From assembly GCA_018402365.1 (NCBI GenBank), contig JAGYJD010000004.1, forward strand, positions 23,507 through 87,506: DNA of 64,000 nucleotides, written 5' to 3'. Numbering within the stretch: position 1 is the stretch's first letter; each line of letters begins with the position of its first letter. Below, one piece after another: positions 42,435-51,512 of the stretch. The stretch is from Candidatus Nanopelagicales bacterium. GTDB lineage: Bacteria > Actinomycetota > Actinomycetes > S36-B12 > UBA5976. A model generated the notes under the pieces. The model searched no databases and was not told the DNA's origin. It worked only from the letters and a program-made list of their open reading frames with translations. The translations under genes were made by a program, and so were the position numbers.

Positions 42435-43739
42435 AGAAAACTGCTCGTACGCAAGCCGTAATTATTTTCAATGAAATTGAAGAAAAAAGTCTATATGCAA
42501 ATATCGCAGTACCCCGCTTTTTAAGATCTCTAAAAATGTCCGATGGAGACAACTCTCGCGTGACAGACCTAGTAATGGGTACTTATCGATGGAAATTGTT
42601 TCTTGACGCAATCATTGAAATAGCTGCTGCTCGCTCTTTAGAAAAAATTCAAGCAGACCTTATTCCGATTTTGAGAATGGGTGCGTATGAATTAATTTTT
42701 GGAAAAACGACAAAAGAAATACTAGTTTCTGAGTGGGTTAATGAAGCATTTAGATTATGTGGAAATCAAGTAAAAGGTTTTTCCAATGCCATTTTACGGC
42801 GGGTGAGCGAAAGAGATTTTGTGCAATGGCAAGAAAAGATTTCAAAAGATTTTGAAGGTCAAGATGATATCTTCTACTCTCATCCAGAGTGGATAATAAA
42901 AAAATTTGAGGAATTGATTTCTGACAGGTCTGAATTGATAGAGCTTTTAAAGGTGAATAATACTCCACCAGTTAATTGGAGAGTCACAAAAAATAAAGTG
43001 GAAAATCAATCGGCACTCTCTCCACTTGCCGAAGTTGCGAGAGCTAGCGATTTGACGAAGTTAGCGAGTGGTGTGAGTAACAATCTTAGAATTCAAGATG
43101 CAGCTAGTCAGGCCGCCGCTTATTTACTAGCCAATTTTGACGTGAAAACAAATGAAACAAATTGGCTTGACGTTTGTGCAGCACCTGGTGGTAAGGCTGC
43201 CACCATGGCGCAAGAAAGACTTAACGCAGGCATCAAAATCAGTGCCTTTGATGTGCATCCCCATAAAAAAGAGTTAATGGATTCCAACCTTAAAAATTTC
43301 AGCAACATAGAAGTGCAAATAGCAGACTCTCGCTTAAAACCCTGGGGGGATCAAAAGTTTGATCGCATATTGTTAGACGCCCCCTGCACGGGGCTGGGAG
43401 CGATTCGAAGAAGAGCCGAATCTAGATGGAAAAAAACTCCTGTGCAGATAAAGGAGCTAACCGATACTGCAAAAGAAATTTTTGATGCGGCTAGTAAACT
43501 TCAAGCCTGGCGGGTATATCGATATAGGCGTGTTCACCCATTTTGTGAAGAAACAGATGATTTTGTGGTAGTGTGGGGTGGAAAAACAATTATTCAAACC
43601 TCACCCCATTAATCCTCAAGAATACGGTCACTCTGATACTGATAAGAGTGATGAATTCTGTAACACTCTAGAAACTGGTTTAGATTTTGGCCACATAAAC
43701 ACCAAACGGATGCCATGTTCATATGTTTGTTCCGAATGA
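42431..43739 (+). CDS. rsmB: 16S rRNA m5C967 methyltransferase, 3' end corrupted by indels
   Basis: SAM-dependent rRNA methyltransferase with an N-terminal NusB-like domain and a Rossmann domain (DVCAAPGGKAATMAQ, then DAPCTGLGAIRRR). The plain frame runs to a stop at 43612 but leaves homology after about 43490. In other frames I can read KPGGYI, a CSP that matches the catalytic TCSP motif, EETDDFV, and finally WPHKHQTDAMFICLFR at 43688-43735, the family's C-terminal signature. The true gene therefore reaches about 43739, with at least four small indels in about 250 bp. See findings for the error versus decay question. Confidence 0.85.
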
Positions 43740-44425
43740 ACCCTGAGTTCTACAATAGAGTCACAGTCCCTAATCGCACCGAGGCCCTATGCTGATCACA
43801 CTAAATAAGGTGGCCCTTGGGCAGGCTCTCTGAACAGCCGATTGGTTCACGTTGACGTTATGGATAACCATTTGTACCAAACTTAAGCCTTCTTCAAATA
43901 TGACTAAAGATGTCAAGCACCAGCAATTTTGCCTGTAGCACATCTCACTTAATGATAAGCAGCTAGAGAATTGGCTGATGCAATACATCGATGCAGGTAG
44001 TGACTCAATAACTTTCATCTTGAAGCGATAAATGAGGCTCAGCGGTGCATAGAAGAAAGAAAACCATAGAAGTAAGCTGGGATTGCAATTGCCAAAAACT
44101 GACTTCTCTCAATAGTTGTCCTGTTCTTATCTTCAATTGACATGGTCTCTTGGTTATGACGGTCAGAGCCTGGATTCGGTGGGCAAAAATTTATGGAAGA
44201 TCAAAATGACAAGGTACGAGCAAATTCGTTCAGAAATAGATAAACACAACTAGAAATTCGCTACAGGGGTTGACGGCGGAATTCGATGAAGACTCGATTG
44301 TTGGAAGCAGCGAAGGGAGCCGATTTTGGTGGCGGGACGAGCGTTTTTAATGCCCAAGATCCAAAGCCCTAGCAGTAACAAGACTTAGAAAACTTGCTAA
44401 AGGCAATGCAAGAATTAATAAATAA
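43736..44425 (+). pseudogene. rpe: ribulose-phosphate 3-epimerase, heavily frameshifted
   Basis: No long open frame exists here, but fragments of Rpe occur in the right order across three frames: ADHTK (43791-43805), HVDVMDNH (43848-43871), VPNLS (43874-43888), HLMI (43946-43957), WLMQYIDAGSDSIT (43972-44013), EPGFGGQKFMED (44166-44201), VDGGI (44269-44283), TSVFNAQDP (44337-44363). The last frame ends at a TAA at 44423-44425. Total span 690 bp, about 230 residues, the normal family length. Rpe interconverts ribulose- and xylulose-5-phosphate. Position between rsmB and ribD is the usual actinobacterial one. Start taken as the ATG at 43736. Dense indels point to a poor-quality sequence patch rather than ordinary pseudogene decay. 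Confidence 0.85.
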
Positions 44426-45398
44426 ACTTGTCACTTTGGCAAAAGAGCCGATTTCTGTTTTAAGAAACCCTCGCGTCTCCGCTTTAATTATTGACGAACG
44501 AAAAAAAATATTAGCGAGTGGGGTTCATCATGGCCAAGGAACGCCCCACGCTGAAATAGTGGCTTTGAAAAAATTAAATGGGGATTTATCCAATTGCACA
44601 CTCTTTGTGTCATTGGAACCATGCGATCACTACGGAGCTACAGGTCCCTGCACCGAGGCCATCATAAAAAGTGGAATTAAAAAGGTGGTTATTGGCAGTT
44701 TAGATATTAATCCAGTTTCTGCTGGTGGGGTTGAGAAACTAAAGTCTGCAGGTATCGAAGTTTTTTTGTGGGGAGATCAAGCAGCTTTTAGAGAATTGAA
44801 CTATAGATGGTTTGAGAGTATGCGTCTTGGTCGTCCGTACGTTGCCCTTAAAGCGGCGTTAACAATTGATGGCTATATTACAAAATCAGCAGGAGAGCGG
44901 ACACAAATAACTTCAGAGCAATCTTTAAGCGAAGTTCATCGGCTACGAAGTGAATTTGATTCAATTTTAGTTGGTACGAACACTGTCGAAGTTGATGATC
45001 CTCATTTAAATGTTCGCCTGCCAAGTGACTCGGGTCGCGAGCAGCCACTAAGAATAGTGATGGGAACAAGGGAACTCCCTGCTTCGTCGAATATCTTTTC
45101 ATCAGCAAGTGAAACGCGCCAAATAAAAACTCATGATCCCCATCTAGTCTTGAAAGAAATCTCGAAGATGAAAATAAACACCTTATTACTAGAGGGTGGC
45201 GCCGAAATATACAGCGCTTTTCTAGAGGCGGATTTAGTTGATGAATTTAATCTATTCATTAGTCCAAAAATATTTGCAAATGGAGTCTCTGTCATTGACT
45301 TATTGAGTGAGAAGTTGCCGGCCAACAGGTTAAAAATTAAATCTGTAATAGCATTGGGACCAGACTTGCTGATCCGAGCAAACAATTTTAGAGGATGA
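44406..45398 (+). CDS. ribD: bifunctional riboflavin deaminase/reductase
   Basis: Second and third steps of riboflavin synthesis. The N-terminal deaminase has zinc ligands in PHAEIVAL and EPCDHYGATGPCTEAI. The C-terminal reductase starts near VALKAALTIDGYIT and includes LLEGGAEIYSAFL. I use the ATG at 44406 (330 residues); a TTG at 44394 is an alternative. An AAAGG lies only 2 nt before the ATG. Its 5' end overlaps the rpe remnant. No FMN riboswitch is seen upstream, as that space is rpe. Confidence 0.94.
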   Translation: MQELINKLVTLAKEPISVLRNPRVSALIIDERKKILASGVHHGQGTPHAEIVALKKLNGDLSNCTLFVSLEPCDHYGATGPCTEAIIKSGIKKVVIGSLDINPVSAGGVEKLKSAGIEVFLWGDQAAFRELNYRWFESMRLGRPYVALKAALTIDGYITKSAGERTQITSEQSLSEVHRLRSEFDSILVGTNTVEVDDPHLNVRLPSDSGREQPLRIVMGTRELPASSNIFSSASETRQIKTHDPHLVLKEISKMKINTLLLEGGAEIYSAFLEADLVDEFNLFISPKIFANGVSVIDLLSEKLPANRLKIKSVIALGPDLLIRANNFRG

Positions 45399-45399
45399 A

Positions 45400-46017
45400 A
45401 TGTTCACCGGGCTTATTAGATATATGGGCGAGATAACAAATCTCAATAAAGGTCCCGATACCCTGTCTCTAGGTGTGAAGAGTTCAGAATTAGCGAAAAT
45501 CACTAAAATTAAAGACTCCATTAGCGTGAATGGAATTTGTCTGACGATTGCTGAGAATGATAAAAGTCAATTGCAATTTGACTTAGTGCAGGAAACAATC
45601 GACCGCTCTACCGTTAAAAATTGGAAGATTGGTCAATTTTTACATTTAGAGCCGGCAATGCAGTTAGGTGACCGACTAGATGGTCATTTGGTCTCTGGGC
45701 ACGTTGATGCTGTGATTCGAGTTTTGTCAGTAGAAAAGCGTGAAGAATCTAAAGTTGTAAGGTTTTTGCTTCCTGAAGATCTTTCCCGTTACGTGATCGA
45801 GAAAGGCTCAGTGACCTTAGATGGTGTCTCACTTACAGTAGCCAGCAATGAGGATATAGGAACTGGCAGAGAGTTATTTTCTGTTTGGCTAATACCAACA
45901 ACTCTGGAAAATACCAATTTAGATTTGTTAAGTGTGAACGATGAGGTAAATCTAGAAGTAGACTTGATAGGAAAATATGTAGCAAAAAACATTAAAAGGT
46001 CCGTATATGAAAGTTAA
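45400..46017 (+). CDS. ribE: riboflavin synthase alpha chain
   Basis: Dismutates two 6,7-dimethyl-8-ribityllumazine molecules into riboflavin. The 205-residue protein has two lumazine-binding repeats, the first starting [12 protein letters not shown] and the second at [20 protein letters not shown] is family-typical. It follows ribD by 1 nt and overlaps ribBA by 11 nt. Named ribE (ribC in some schemes). Confidence 0.96.
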   Translation: MFTGLIRYMGEITNLNKGPDTLSLGVKSSELAKITKIKDSISVNGICLTIAENDKSQLQFDLVQETIDRSTVKNWKIGQFLHLEPAMQLGDRLDGHLVSGHVDAVIRVLSVEKREESKVVRFLLPEDLSRYVIEKGSVTLDGVSLTVASNEDIGTGRELFSVWLIPTTLENTNLDLLSVNDEVNLEVDLIGKYVAKNIKRSVYES

Positions 46018-47218
46018 ATGCGACAGCATTGAAGATGCTATTGAAGAAATTAAGGCCGGACGTCCAGTAATTGTGGTCGATGATGCTGATCGTGAAAATG
46101 AAGGTGATTTGATTTTTGCAGCCGAAGCAGTGACAGGCGAATTAATGGGATTCATGATTCGTCACACTTCCGGGGTAGTTTGCGTCGCCATGACTGGCGA
46201 CGAACTAGACCGCTTGAAACTACCACCTATGACTTTAATAAATGAGGATAAAAAACAAACGGCCTATGCAGTGAGCGTTGATGCGAAAGATGGAATTACT
46301 ACCGGAATTAGTGCCAGTGACCGTGCCCAAACTATTAAGAAACTAGCGGATCCTGAAACAACTTCTGCGCAATTGACACGACCCGGACATATCTTTCCAT
46401 TACGGGCGGTCTCTGGCGGAGTTTTAAGAAGAGCAGGACACACCGAAGCAGCAGTGGATTTGGCGCAACTGGGAGGCCTTCGACCCGCTGGAGTGATAGC
46501 TGAGTTGGTAAAAGATGACGGTGAAATGATGCGTGCTGCTGAGTGTAGAGAATTTGCAAATACCCATAACCTAAAAATGATTTCTATAGCAGATCTCATC
46601 GCTTTTAGAATAAAAAGTGAAAAGTTAGTTAAACTCGTGGCCCAAACTAAGTTGCCGACCGATTATGGCGTTTTTGAAGCCTTCGGCTTTAGGAGCTTGG
46701 TGGATGCTCGCTCCCATATTGCTTTAGTGGTTGGAGATATTTCCGATGGAGAGAATGTTTTAGTACGAGTTCACTCCGAATGTTTAACTGGAGATGTTTT
46801 TAACTCTTCGCGCTGCGATTGCGGGGATCAATTGAAATTAGCTTTGGAAAGAGTGCAAGCCGAAGGTCGGGGAATTGTTTTATATGTGAAGGGACATGAA
46901 GGTCGTGGTATCGGCCTCATTCAAAAACTGCTTGCCTACCAACTACAAGATGAAGGCTTGGACACGGTTGAAGCTAATTTACGGTTAGGGCTTCCGGCTG
47001 ATGCGAGAGACTACGGAACTGGTGCACAGATTTTGGTAGAGCTGGGAGTGAAAAGCATGAGGTTGTTAACTAACAATCCTGCGAAACGAGCCGGGCTAGA
47101 AGGGTATGGACTGAGTATCGTGGAAAGAGTGCCTCTAATTGGAAGCTCTAGAACAGAAAATCTGAAATACTTGCAAACTAAGGCAAATAAAATGGGTCAT
47201 GAATTAGGAAACCTTTAG
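46007..47218 (+). CDS. ribBA: bifunctional DHBP synthase / GTP cyclohydrolase II
   Basis: Provides both precursors of riboflavin. The N-terminal RibB domain has [18 protein letters not shown] and RHTSGV. The C-terminal RibA domain has the zinc site [19 protein letters not shown] and the GTP-binding [13 protein letters not shown]. 403 residues, full length for the fusion. Overlaps ribE by 11 nt; ribH starts directly after its stop. Confidence 0.97.
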   Translation: MKVKCDSIEDAIEEIKAGRPVIVVDDADRENEGDLIFAAEAVTGELMGFMIRHTSGVVCVAMTGDELDRLKLPPMTLINEDKKQTAYAVSVDAKDGITTGISASDRAQTIKKLADPETTSAQLTRPGHIFPLRAVSGGVLRRAGHTEAAVDLAQLGGLRPAGVIAELVKDDGEMMRAAECREFANTHNLKMISIADLIAFRIKSEKLVKLVAQTKLPTDYGVFEAFGFRSLVDARSHIALVVGDISDGENVLVRVHSECLTGDVFNSSRCDCGDQLKLALERVQAEGRGIVLYVKGHEGRGIGLIQKLLAYQLQDEGLDTVEANLRLGLPADARDYGTGAQILVELGVKSMRLLTNNPAKRAGLEGYGLSIVERVPLIGSSRTENLKYLQTKANKMGHELGNL

Positions 47219-47701
47219 ATGACTAATAAAGGGATTGCGGAAATTGAATTAAGTGAGGATTTTTCAAATATCAAAGTGGCGGTAATTGGTGCGCTTTGGA
47301 ATAAAGAGATTTGCGATTCTATGATTGCCAGCGCTGTTGCCACCCTGCAGGAACATGATGTGAAATTCCAGGTGTTTCGGGTAGCCGGATCATTCGAATT
47401 AATAGCGGCGGCTGAGCGCGCTGTTGCTAGTGGATTTGAGGCGGTGGTGATGTTTGGTGCAATAATTCGTGGCGAAACACCACACTTTGAGTACCTCTCG
47501 CAAGCTGTGACACAAGGAGCAGTTGCCCTTAGCCTTAAGGGTGTGGCGATTGGATTTGGAGTTCTTACTTGTGACAATTTGACCCAAGCAATTGAACGAT
47601 CTGGAATCGCGGGTGCCAAGGAGGATAAGGGTAAAGATACGATTGAGGCGGTACTGCTCAGCTTGAATACCTTTCAAGAGATGAAAATTCCAAGGGATTA
47701 G
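47219..47701 (+). CDS. ribH: 6,7-dimethyl-8-ribityllumazine synthase
   Basis: Joins DHBP and the pyrimidine intermediate to form lumazine. The 160-residue protein has AGSFELIAAAERAV and GAIIRGETPHFEYL, which holds the catalytic His; GVLTCDNLTQAIERSG follows. It ends the riboflavin group; hisE begins 14 nt downstream. Confidence 0.97.
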   Translation: MTNKGIAEIELSEDFSNIKVAVIGALWNKEICDSMIASAVATLQEHDVKFQVFRVAGSFELIAAAERAVASGFEAVVMFGAIIRGETPHFEYLSQAVTQGAVALSLKGVAIGFGVLTCDNLTQAIERSGIAGAKEDKGKDTIEAVLLSLNTFQEMKIPRD

Positions 47702-47715
47702 ACGACTAGGAAAAC

Positions 47716-47979
47716 ATGAAGACATTTGAAGAGCTCTGGAAAGAACTCAATAACAAAGTTGAAACAGCAGACCCTGAATCAAATACTGTGAATCTTTTGT
47801 CTAAGGGAGTTCACGCCGTTGGAAAAAAGGTTGTTGAAGAAGCTGCCGAAGCTTGGATGGCTGCAGAGTACGAGTCAGTTGATCGAACTGCTGAAGAAAT
47901 TGCCCAGTTGCTCTACCACGCGCAGGTGCTAATGATTAGTTCTGGAGTAGGTCTTAATGATGTTTATCGGAATCTTTAG
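47716..47979 (+). CDS. hisE: phosphoribosyl-ATP pyrophosphohydrolase
   Basis: Hydrolyses PR-ATP to PR-AMP, second step of histidine synthesis. The all-helical 87-residue protein has [16 protein letters not shown] with metal-binding acids, and [14 protein letters not shown]. It is separate from HisI and paired with hisG, away from the main his operon, as in other actinobacteria. AGGA lies about 5 nt before the ATG. Confidence 0.96.
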   Translation: MKTFEELWKELNNKVETADPESNTVNLLSKGVHAVGKKVVEEAAEAWMAAEYESVDRTAEEIAQLLYHAQVLMISSGVGLNDVYRNL

Positions 47980-47988
47980 GGGTTTGTA

Positions 47989-48834
47989 ATGTTGAGGGTG
48001 GCAATACCGAATAAAGGGCAATTAAGCGAGCCATCAAAGTTAATTCTGAGGGAAGCTGGCTATTTTAGAAGTGCGCATCCACGTGATTTAGTAGTGGTTG
48101 ACCCAATTAATAAAGTGGAGTTTTTTTTACTGAGACCGCGCGACGTTGCGCTCTATGTTGAAAAAGGAACGTTAGATGCAGGAATTACGGGCTCAGATTT
48201 ATTGCTCGACTCTGGAGCCCAGGCAGAAAATCTCTTAAGTTTGGGTTTTGGTAAATCAAGTTTTTATTGCGGCCGCTAGAGAGAGCGATATTAAACGGTA
48301 TGAAGATCTAGCGGTAAAAGAATCGCCACTAGTTATAAGACAATTCTTGAGCGATGGCTTAAAGATAAAGGGCTAAAAGCAGAAATAGTAAATTTGGACG
48401 GTGCAGTTGAAAATTCAGTGCGATTAGGTGTGGCCGACGCCATCGCGGATGTAGTTGATACCGGTACCACTATCGCGCAAGCCGGATTGCAATTAATCGG
48501 AGAACCCTTACTCACTAGTCAAGCAATTCTGATAAAAAATACAAAAACTCAATTGACTGATGAAATTAATACATTGGTGAGCCGTTTATCCTCAGTGTTG
48601 GTTGCGAGAAATTACGTAATGGTTGATTACGTAATCACAGAAGAGTTAGTACCGAGCGCCTCTCTAATAACCCCAGGGATAGAGTCCCCAACTATTTCAC
48701 CACTTCACGAGCAAGGCTGGGTAGCGGTGAGAGCGTTAGTCGACAAAGAGTTGGTACACCAGGTAATGGATCAACTTTATGATTTAGGGGCTCGCGGAAT
48801 ACTAGTAACTGAAGTTTCTGCCTGTCGCCTATAA
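47989..48834 (+). CDS. hisG: ATP phosphoribosyltransferase (long form), with two compensating indels
   Basis: First committed step of histidine synthesis. The plain frame stops at 48279 and resumes, in the same frame, with [20 protein letters not shown]. Between them, the homologous reading is [16 protein letters not shown] and then [16 protein letters not shown] in two other frames. Removing one T in the run near 48262 and adding one G near 48313 gives a continuous 281-residue protein. The C-terminal segment ([21 protein letters not shown]) is the histidine-sensing regulatory domain of the long form, so feedback control is expected. Likely base-call errors. Confidence 0.88.
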
Positions 48835-48835
48835 A

Positions 48836-49435
48836 TTGAAGCACGAATTTTTAAGCACCGATGCAAAATTAACTGAAGTATTAGCTAATTTTGCAGATAA
48901 TCCAAGAGAGTTAATTAACTATTTACAAACTCACAGTCTGCTCTTGGGTATGTTGGTTACCGGTAGCAATCAAGAATTGGTGCTTAGTTCGACCCCAAAC
49001 TACAAAGCGTTAGCTGTCTTTTCAAATCAAGATCTTCTCTTGTCCTTTAAAGCAGATGCCCGGCCAGCAATTTTTACTGGAAGGGAATTAGCAGAACTCA
49101 CCCTTAGTAGTGGTTCGGGACTAATAGAAATTGATCCACCGAATGGGGTAATTATCACCGGAAGCATGGCGCGAGCCATTGTTAATGTGGCAAATTGGGT
49201 CGATCCTGCTGAGGATCAGGAATTAACTCGAATGATCGAGAATTATCTACGTGCGGCTGGCCAAACTGAGTTTCGAATTGAGAGAGGGAGCTGGACCGAT
49301 ATTCGAATTTTTCTAAAGGGGGAATTCGAAAAGGTAGCTCCGGTGGCCTCTTCGTTGGGGCAATTTCTTAGCCAATCGCAGACCGCCGTAGAAAATCTAC
49401 CTAGCGGGGCTGATATCCTTTACCAAGAAAGCTAG
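48836..49435 (+). CDS. SseB-like protein
   Basis: A 199-residue soluble protein resembling the SseB N-terminal domain family: an ALAVFSNQDLL segment followed by GRELAELTLSSGSGLIEIDPP. A second, C-terminal part (from about residue 130) contains YLRAAGQTEFRIERGSW and may be the SseB C-terminal domain. Such genes are common between hisG and infC in actinobacteria. No enzyme motifs and no known function. The TTG start lies just after hisG with no clear SD. Confidence 0.7.
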   Translation: MKHEFLSTDAKLTEVLANFADNPRELINYLQTHSLLLGMLVTGSNQELVLSSTPNYKALAVFSNQDLLLSFKADARPAIFTGRELAELTLSSGSGLIEIDPPNGVIITGSMARAIVNVANWVDPAEDQELTRMIENYLRAAGQTEFRIERGSWTDIRIFLKGEFEKVAPVASSLGQFLSQSQTAVENLPSGADILYQES

Positions 49436-49460
49436 AAGTTAAGACAAGAGGAGCAAAACT

Positions 49461-49510
49461 CCCACCTACATCGAGGAAACTACCTCGTGGGGTTGAAGGC
49501 TGAAAGCCAA
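49461..49510 (+). promoter_or_regulatory. structured leader upstream of infC-rpmI-rplT
   Basis: Two nested or adjacent stems can be drawn: CCCA (49461-49464) with TGGG (49488-49491) enclosing CGAGG (49472-49476) with CCTCG (49483-49487), and then GGCT-GAA-AGCC (49498-49508) flanked by GTT and AAC. The location suggests autoregulation of the operon by a ribosomal protein or IF3. I cannot assign it to a named leader family. Confidence 0.5.
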
Positions 49511-49562
49511 CGGCGATCGAGTCATCTTGTGTTTATCTGGCGTGCGTCCAAAAGGAGTGTTT

Positions 49563-50129
49563 ATCAGCGAAGAACCCCGACTCAATGATCGAATCAGAGT
49601 TCCGCAAGTTCGTTTGGTTGGACCAAACGGCGAACAAATCGGAATAGTAAAAACTGAAGAGGCTATGAAGATGGCCCAAGAGTTGGATTTGGATTTGGTT
49701 GAAGTTGCTTCCGAAGCCCGTCCACCAGTTGTGAAGATCATGGATTACGGCAAATTCAAGTATGAAAACGCGTTAAAAGCACGCGAGGCCAGAAAGAATC
49801 AAATCAATGCCGTAGTCAAAGAGATGAAATTACGTCCTCGAATCGAGACACACGATTATGACACCAAGCTCTCGCACATTGAAAAATTTCTAAAAGCGGG
49901 TGACAAGGTTAAGGTCACAATCATGTTTAGAGGAAGAGAACAATCTCGCCCCGAGATGGGTTACAAGTTGTTAGCGCGACTCGCAGAAGACGTGAGCGAA
50001 AGTGCGGTGGTGGAATTCGCTCCGAAGCAGGACGGAAGAAACATGGTGATGGTGCTTGCGCCGGTAGCCAAAAAGACAAGCAGTCAAAAGCCAAAAGCGG
50101 CTTTGGATGAAGAAGGCGTAGAGGAGTAA
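49563..50129 (+). CDS. infC: translation initiation factor IF-3
   Basis: Prevents premature 30S-50S joining and checks initiation. The conserved protein begins [20 protein letters not shown], followed by [12 protein letters not shown] and an IF-3 C-terminal domain with [18 protein letters not shown] propose an ATC start at 49563, six nt after AAAGGAG (49551-49557); the in-frame GTG at 49557 overlaps that SD and a TTG at 49527 has none. Atypical starts are characteristic of infC and allow IF-3 autoregulation. It is 3 nt upstream of rpmI (ATG at 50132). Confidence 0.93.
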   Translation: MSEEPRLNDRIRVPQVRLVGPNGEQIGIVKTEEAMKMAQELDLDLVEVASEARPPVVKIMDYGKFKYENALKAREARKNQINAVVKEMKLRPRIETHDYDTKLSHIEKFLKAGDKVKVTIMFRGREQSRPEMGYKLLARLAEDVSESAVVEFAPKQDGRNMVMVLAPVAKKTSSQKPKAALDEEGVEE

Positions 50130-50131
50130 AA

Positions 50132-50329
50132 ATGCCCAAAATGAAAACCCATAGCGGTGCAAAAAAGAGAATTAAGAAAACTGGGTCAGGCAAATTAGTG
50201 CATGAAAAAGCTAATAAGCGCCACTTGCTCGAGACTAAATCAAGCAGGCGCAGGCGGAGATTAACTGGAACTGAAGTTTTAGCGCCCAGTGAAACCAAAA
50301 AAGCCAAACGACTACTTGGTCTTCGTTAA
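50132..50329 (+). CDS. rpmI: 50S ribosomal protein L35
   Basis: The 65-residue basic protein begins [20 protein letters not shown] and has [19 protein letters not shown], both typical of bL35. It lies in the standard infC-rpmI-rplT operon and is likely controlled through that leader. Confidence 0.98.
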   Translation: MPKMKTHSGAKKRIKKTGSGKLVHEKANKRHLLETKSSRRRRRLTGTEVLAPSETKKAKRLLGLR

Positions 50330-50344
50330 GAAAGGGATGCAAAC

Positions 50345-50710
50345 ATGGCAAGAGTAAAAAGAGCAGTCAATGCACACAAGAAGCGCAGAGCTATTTTGGA
50401 AGAAGCGTCCGGATACCGGGGCCAGCGTTCTCGTCTCTATCGAAAGGCGAAGGAACAAGTTCTTCACTCAAAGGTTTATGCCTTTAATGATCGTAGAGAG
50501 AAGAAGGGTAACTTTCGTCGACTCTGGATCACTCGTATTAATGCGGCTGCCCGCGACAATGGGATCACATACAACCGCTTGATTCAAGGCTTAAAGGTTG
50601 CGGAAATTGAGGTCGATCGCAGAATATTGAGCGAATTGGCTGTAAACGATCCAGCTGCTTTTAAAAATCTGGTGCAAGTAGCACAAAAGGCAATTGGTTC
50701 AGCAGTCTAA
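50345..50710 (+). CDS. rplT: 50S ribosomal protein L20
   Basis: The 121-residue basic protein, [17 protein letters not shown] then [18 protein letters not shown], matches bL20, an early 50S assembly protein. [18 protein letters not shown] is characteristic. GAAAGGGATG lies 7 nt before the ATG. Its 3' end overlaps the next gene by 17 nt if the TTG at 50694 is used. Confidence 0.98.
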   Translation: MARVKRAVNAHKKRRAILEEASGYRGQRSRLYRKAKEQVLHSKVYAFNDRREKKGNFRRLWITRINAAARDNGITYNRLIQGLKVAEIEVDRRILSELAVNDPAAFKNLVQVAQKAIGSAV

Positions 50711-51488
50711 ATTGAATACCCAATCAAAAGCGGAATTATCTGATAATTCCGCTTTGCTGGTAAAGGCACAAAAATTACTTCAAAAAAAGTTTAGGCAACG
50801 AGAAAATCTTTTTTTGGTTGAAGGTGTTTCTACTATCTTTGAGGGTTTAAATAGAAAAAAAATCCAGAATATTTTTTATAGCAAAAATTACAAAGATAAT
50901 CGAAATATTTTAGATTTAGCCCATCAATTTGATGTTAATAGTTACTTAGTTTCTGAGCGGGCTATAAAAGCACTTTCGGATACGAAAAATCCAGTTGAAA
51001 TCATGGCGGTCGCCTCATCAACGATTGGGGTGCTAGCACCCGAAGATCTCGAAAATTTCAGAAAAATTGTTTTCTTAGATTCAGTGCGCGATCCCGGTAA
51101 TGCTGGAACCATAATCAGGGGAGCCGCTGCCTTTGGAATAGATGCGGTTTGCTTCTCGGGTGATTCAGTTGATCCAACAAATTCAAAAACCATAAGAGCC
51201 ACTACTGGCAGTATATTTCAAGTTCCGATATATGTTAATTCGGACTTAAATATATTTGAAGATAAGGGATTTAAGATATATCTAACTGCGATTGATGGCG
51301 AATTGGAATTAACGCAAGTGCCGATAGATGAAAAGCAAGTTTGGGTTTTTTCTAATGAAGCCCACGGGGTGAGTGAGTTCAAAAAACCTCTAAAAAAAGT
51401 AAAGATTGCCATTAAACCCCAGACAGAAAGTTTGAATGTTGCGCAAGCCGCTACCGTCATTATGTTTTATTTAAGCAATAAGATATGA
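50694..51488 (+). CDS. TrmH/SpoU family RNA 2'-O-methyltransferase
   Basis: SAM-dependent rRNA or tRNA ribose methylase of the knotted SPOUT class, 264 residues. The N-terminal substrate-binding part contains [13 protein letters not shown]. The three motifs are [30 protein letters not shown] and [14 protein letters not shown]. Placement after rplT and before pheS is usual in actinobacteria. The exact target is unknown. Start could instead be TTG at 50712, right after the rplT stop. Confidence 0.92.
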   Translation: MVQQSKLNTQSKAELSDNSALLVKAQKLLQKKFRQRENLFLVEGVSTIFEGLNRKKIQNIFYSKNYKDNRNILDLAHQFDVNSYLVSERAIKALSDTKNPVEIMAVASSTIGVLAPEDLENFRKIVFLDSVRDPGNAGTIIRGAAAFGIDAVCFSGDSVDPTNSKTIRATTGSIFQVPIYVNSDLNIFEDKGFKIYLTAIDGELELTQVPIDEKQVWVFSNEAHGVSEFKKPLKKVKIAIKPQTESLNVAQAATVIMFYLSNKI

Positions 51489-51512
51489 CCTCTACCAGAA
51501 AAGTGAGCCGAG

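Noticed and set aside
43770..44018. Minus-strand open frame of 82 codons in the rsmB-ribD gap
   Set aside because: It has no recognisable similarity and lies opposite clear rpe fragments; a by-product of the corrupted region.
43613..44405. FMN riboswitch upstream of ribD
   Set aside because: The space is filled by recognisable rpe fragments, and no RFN-element consensus was found.
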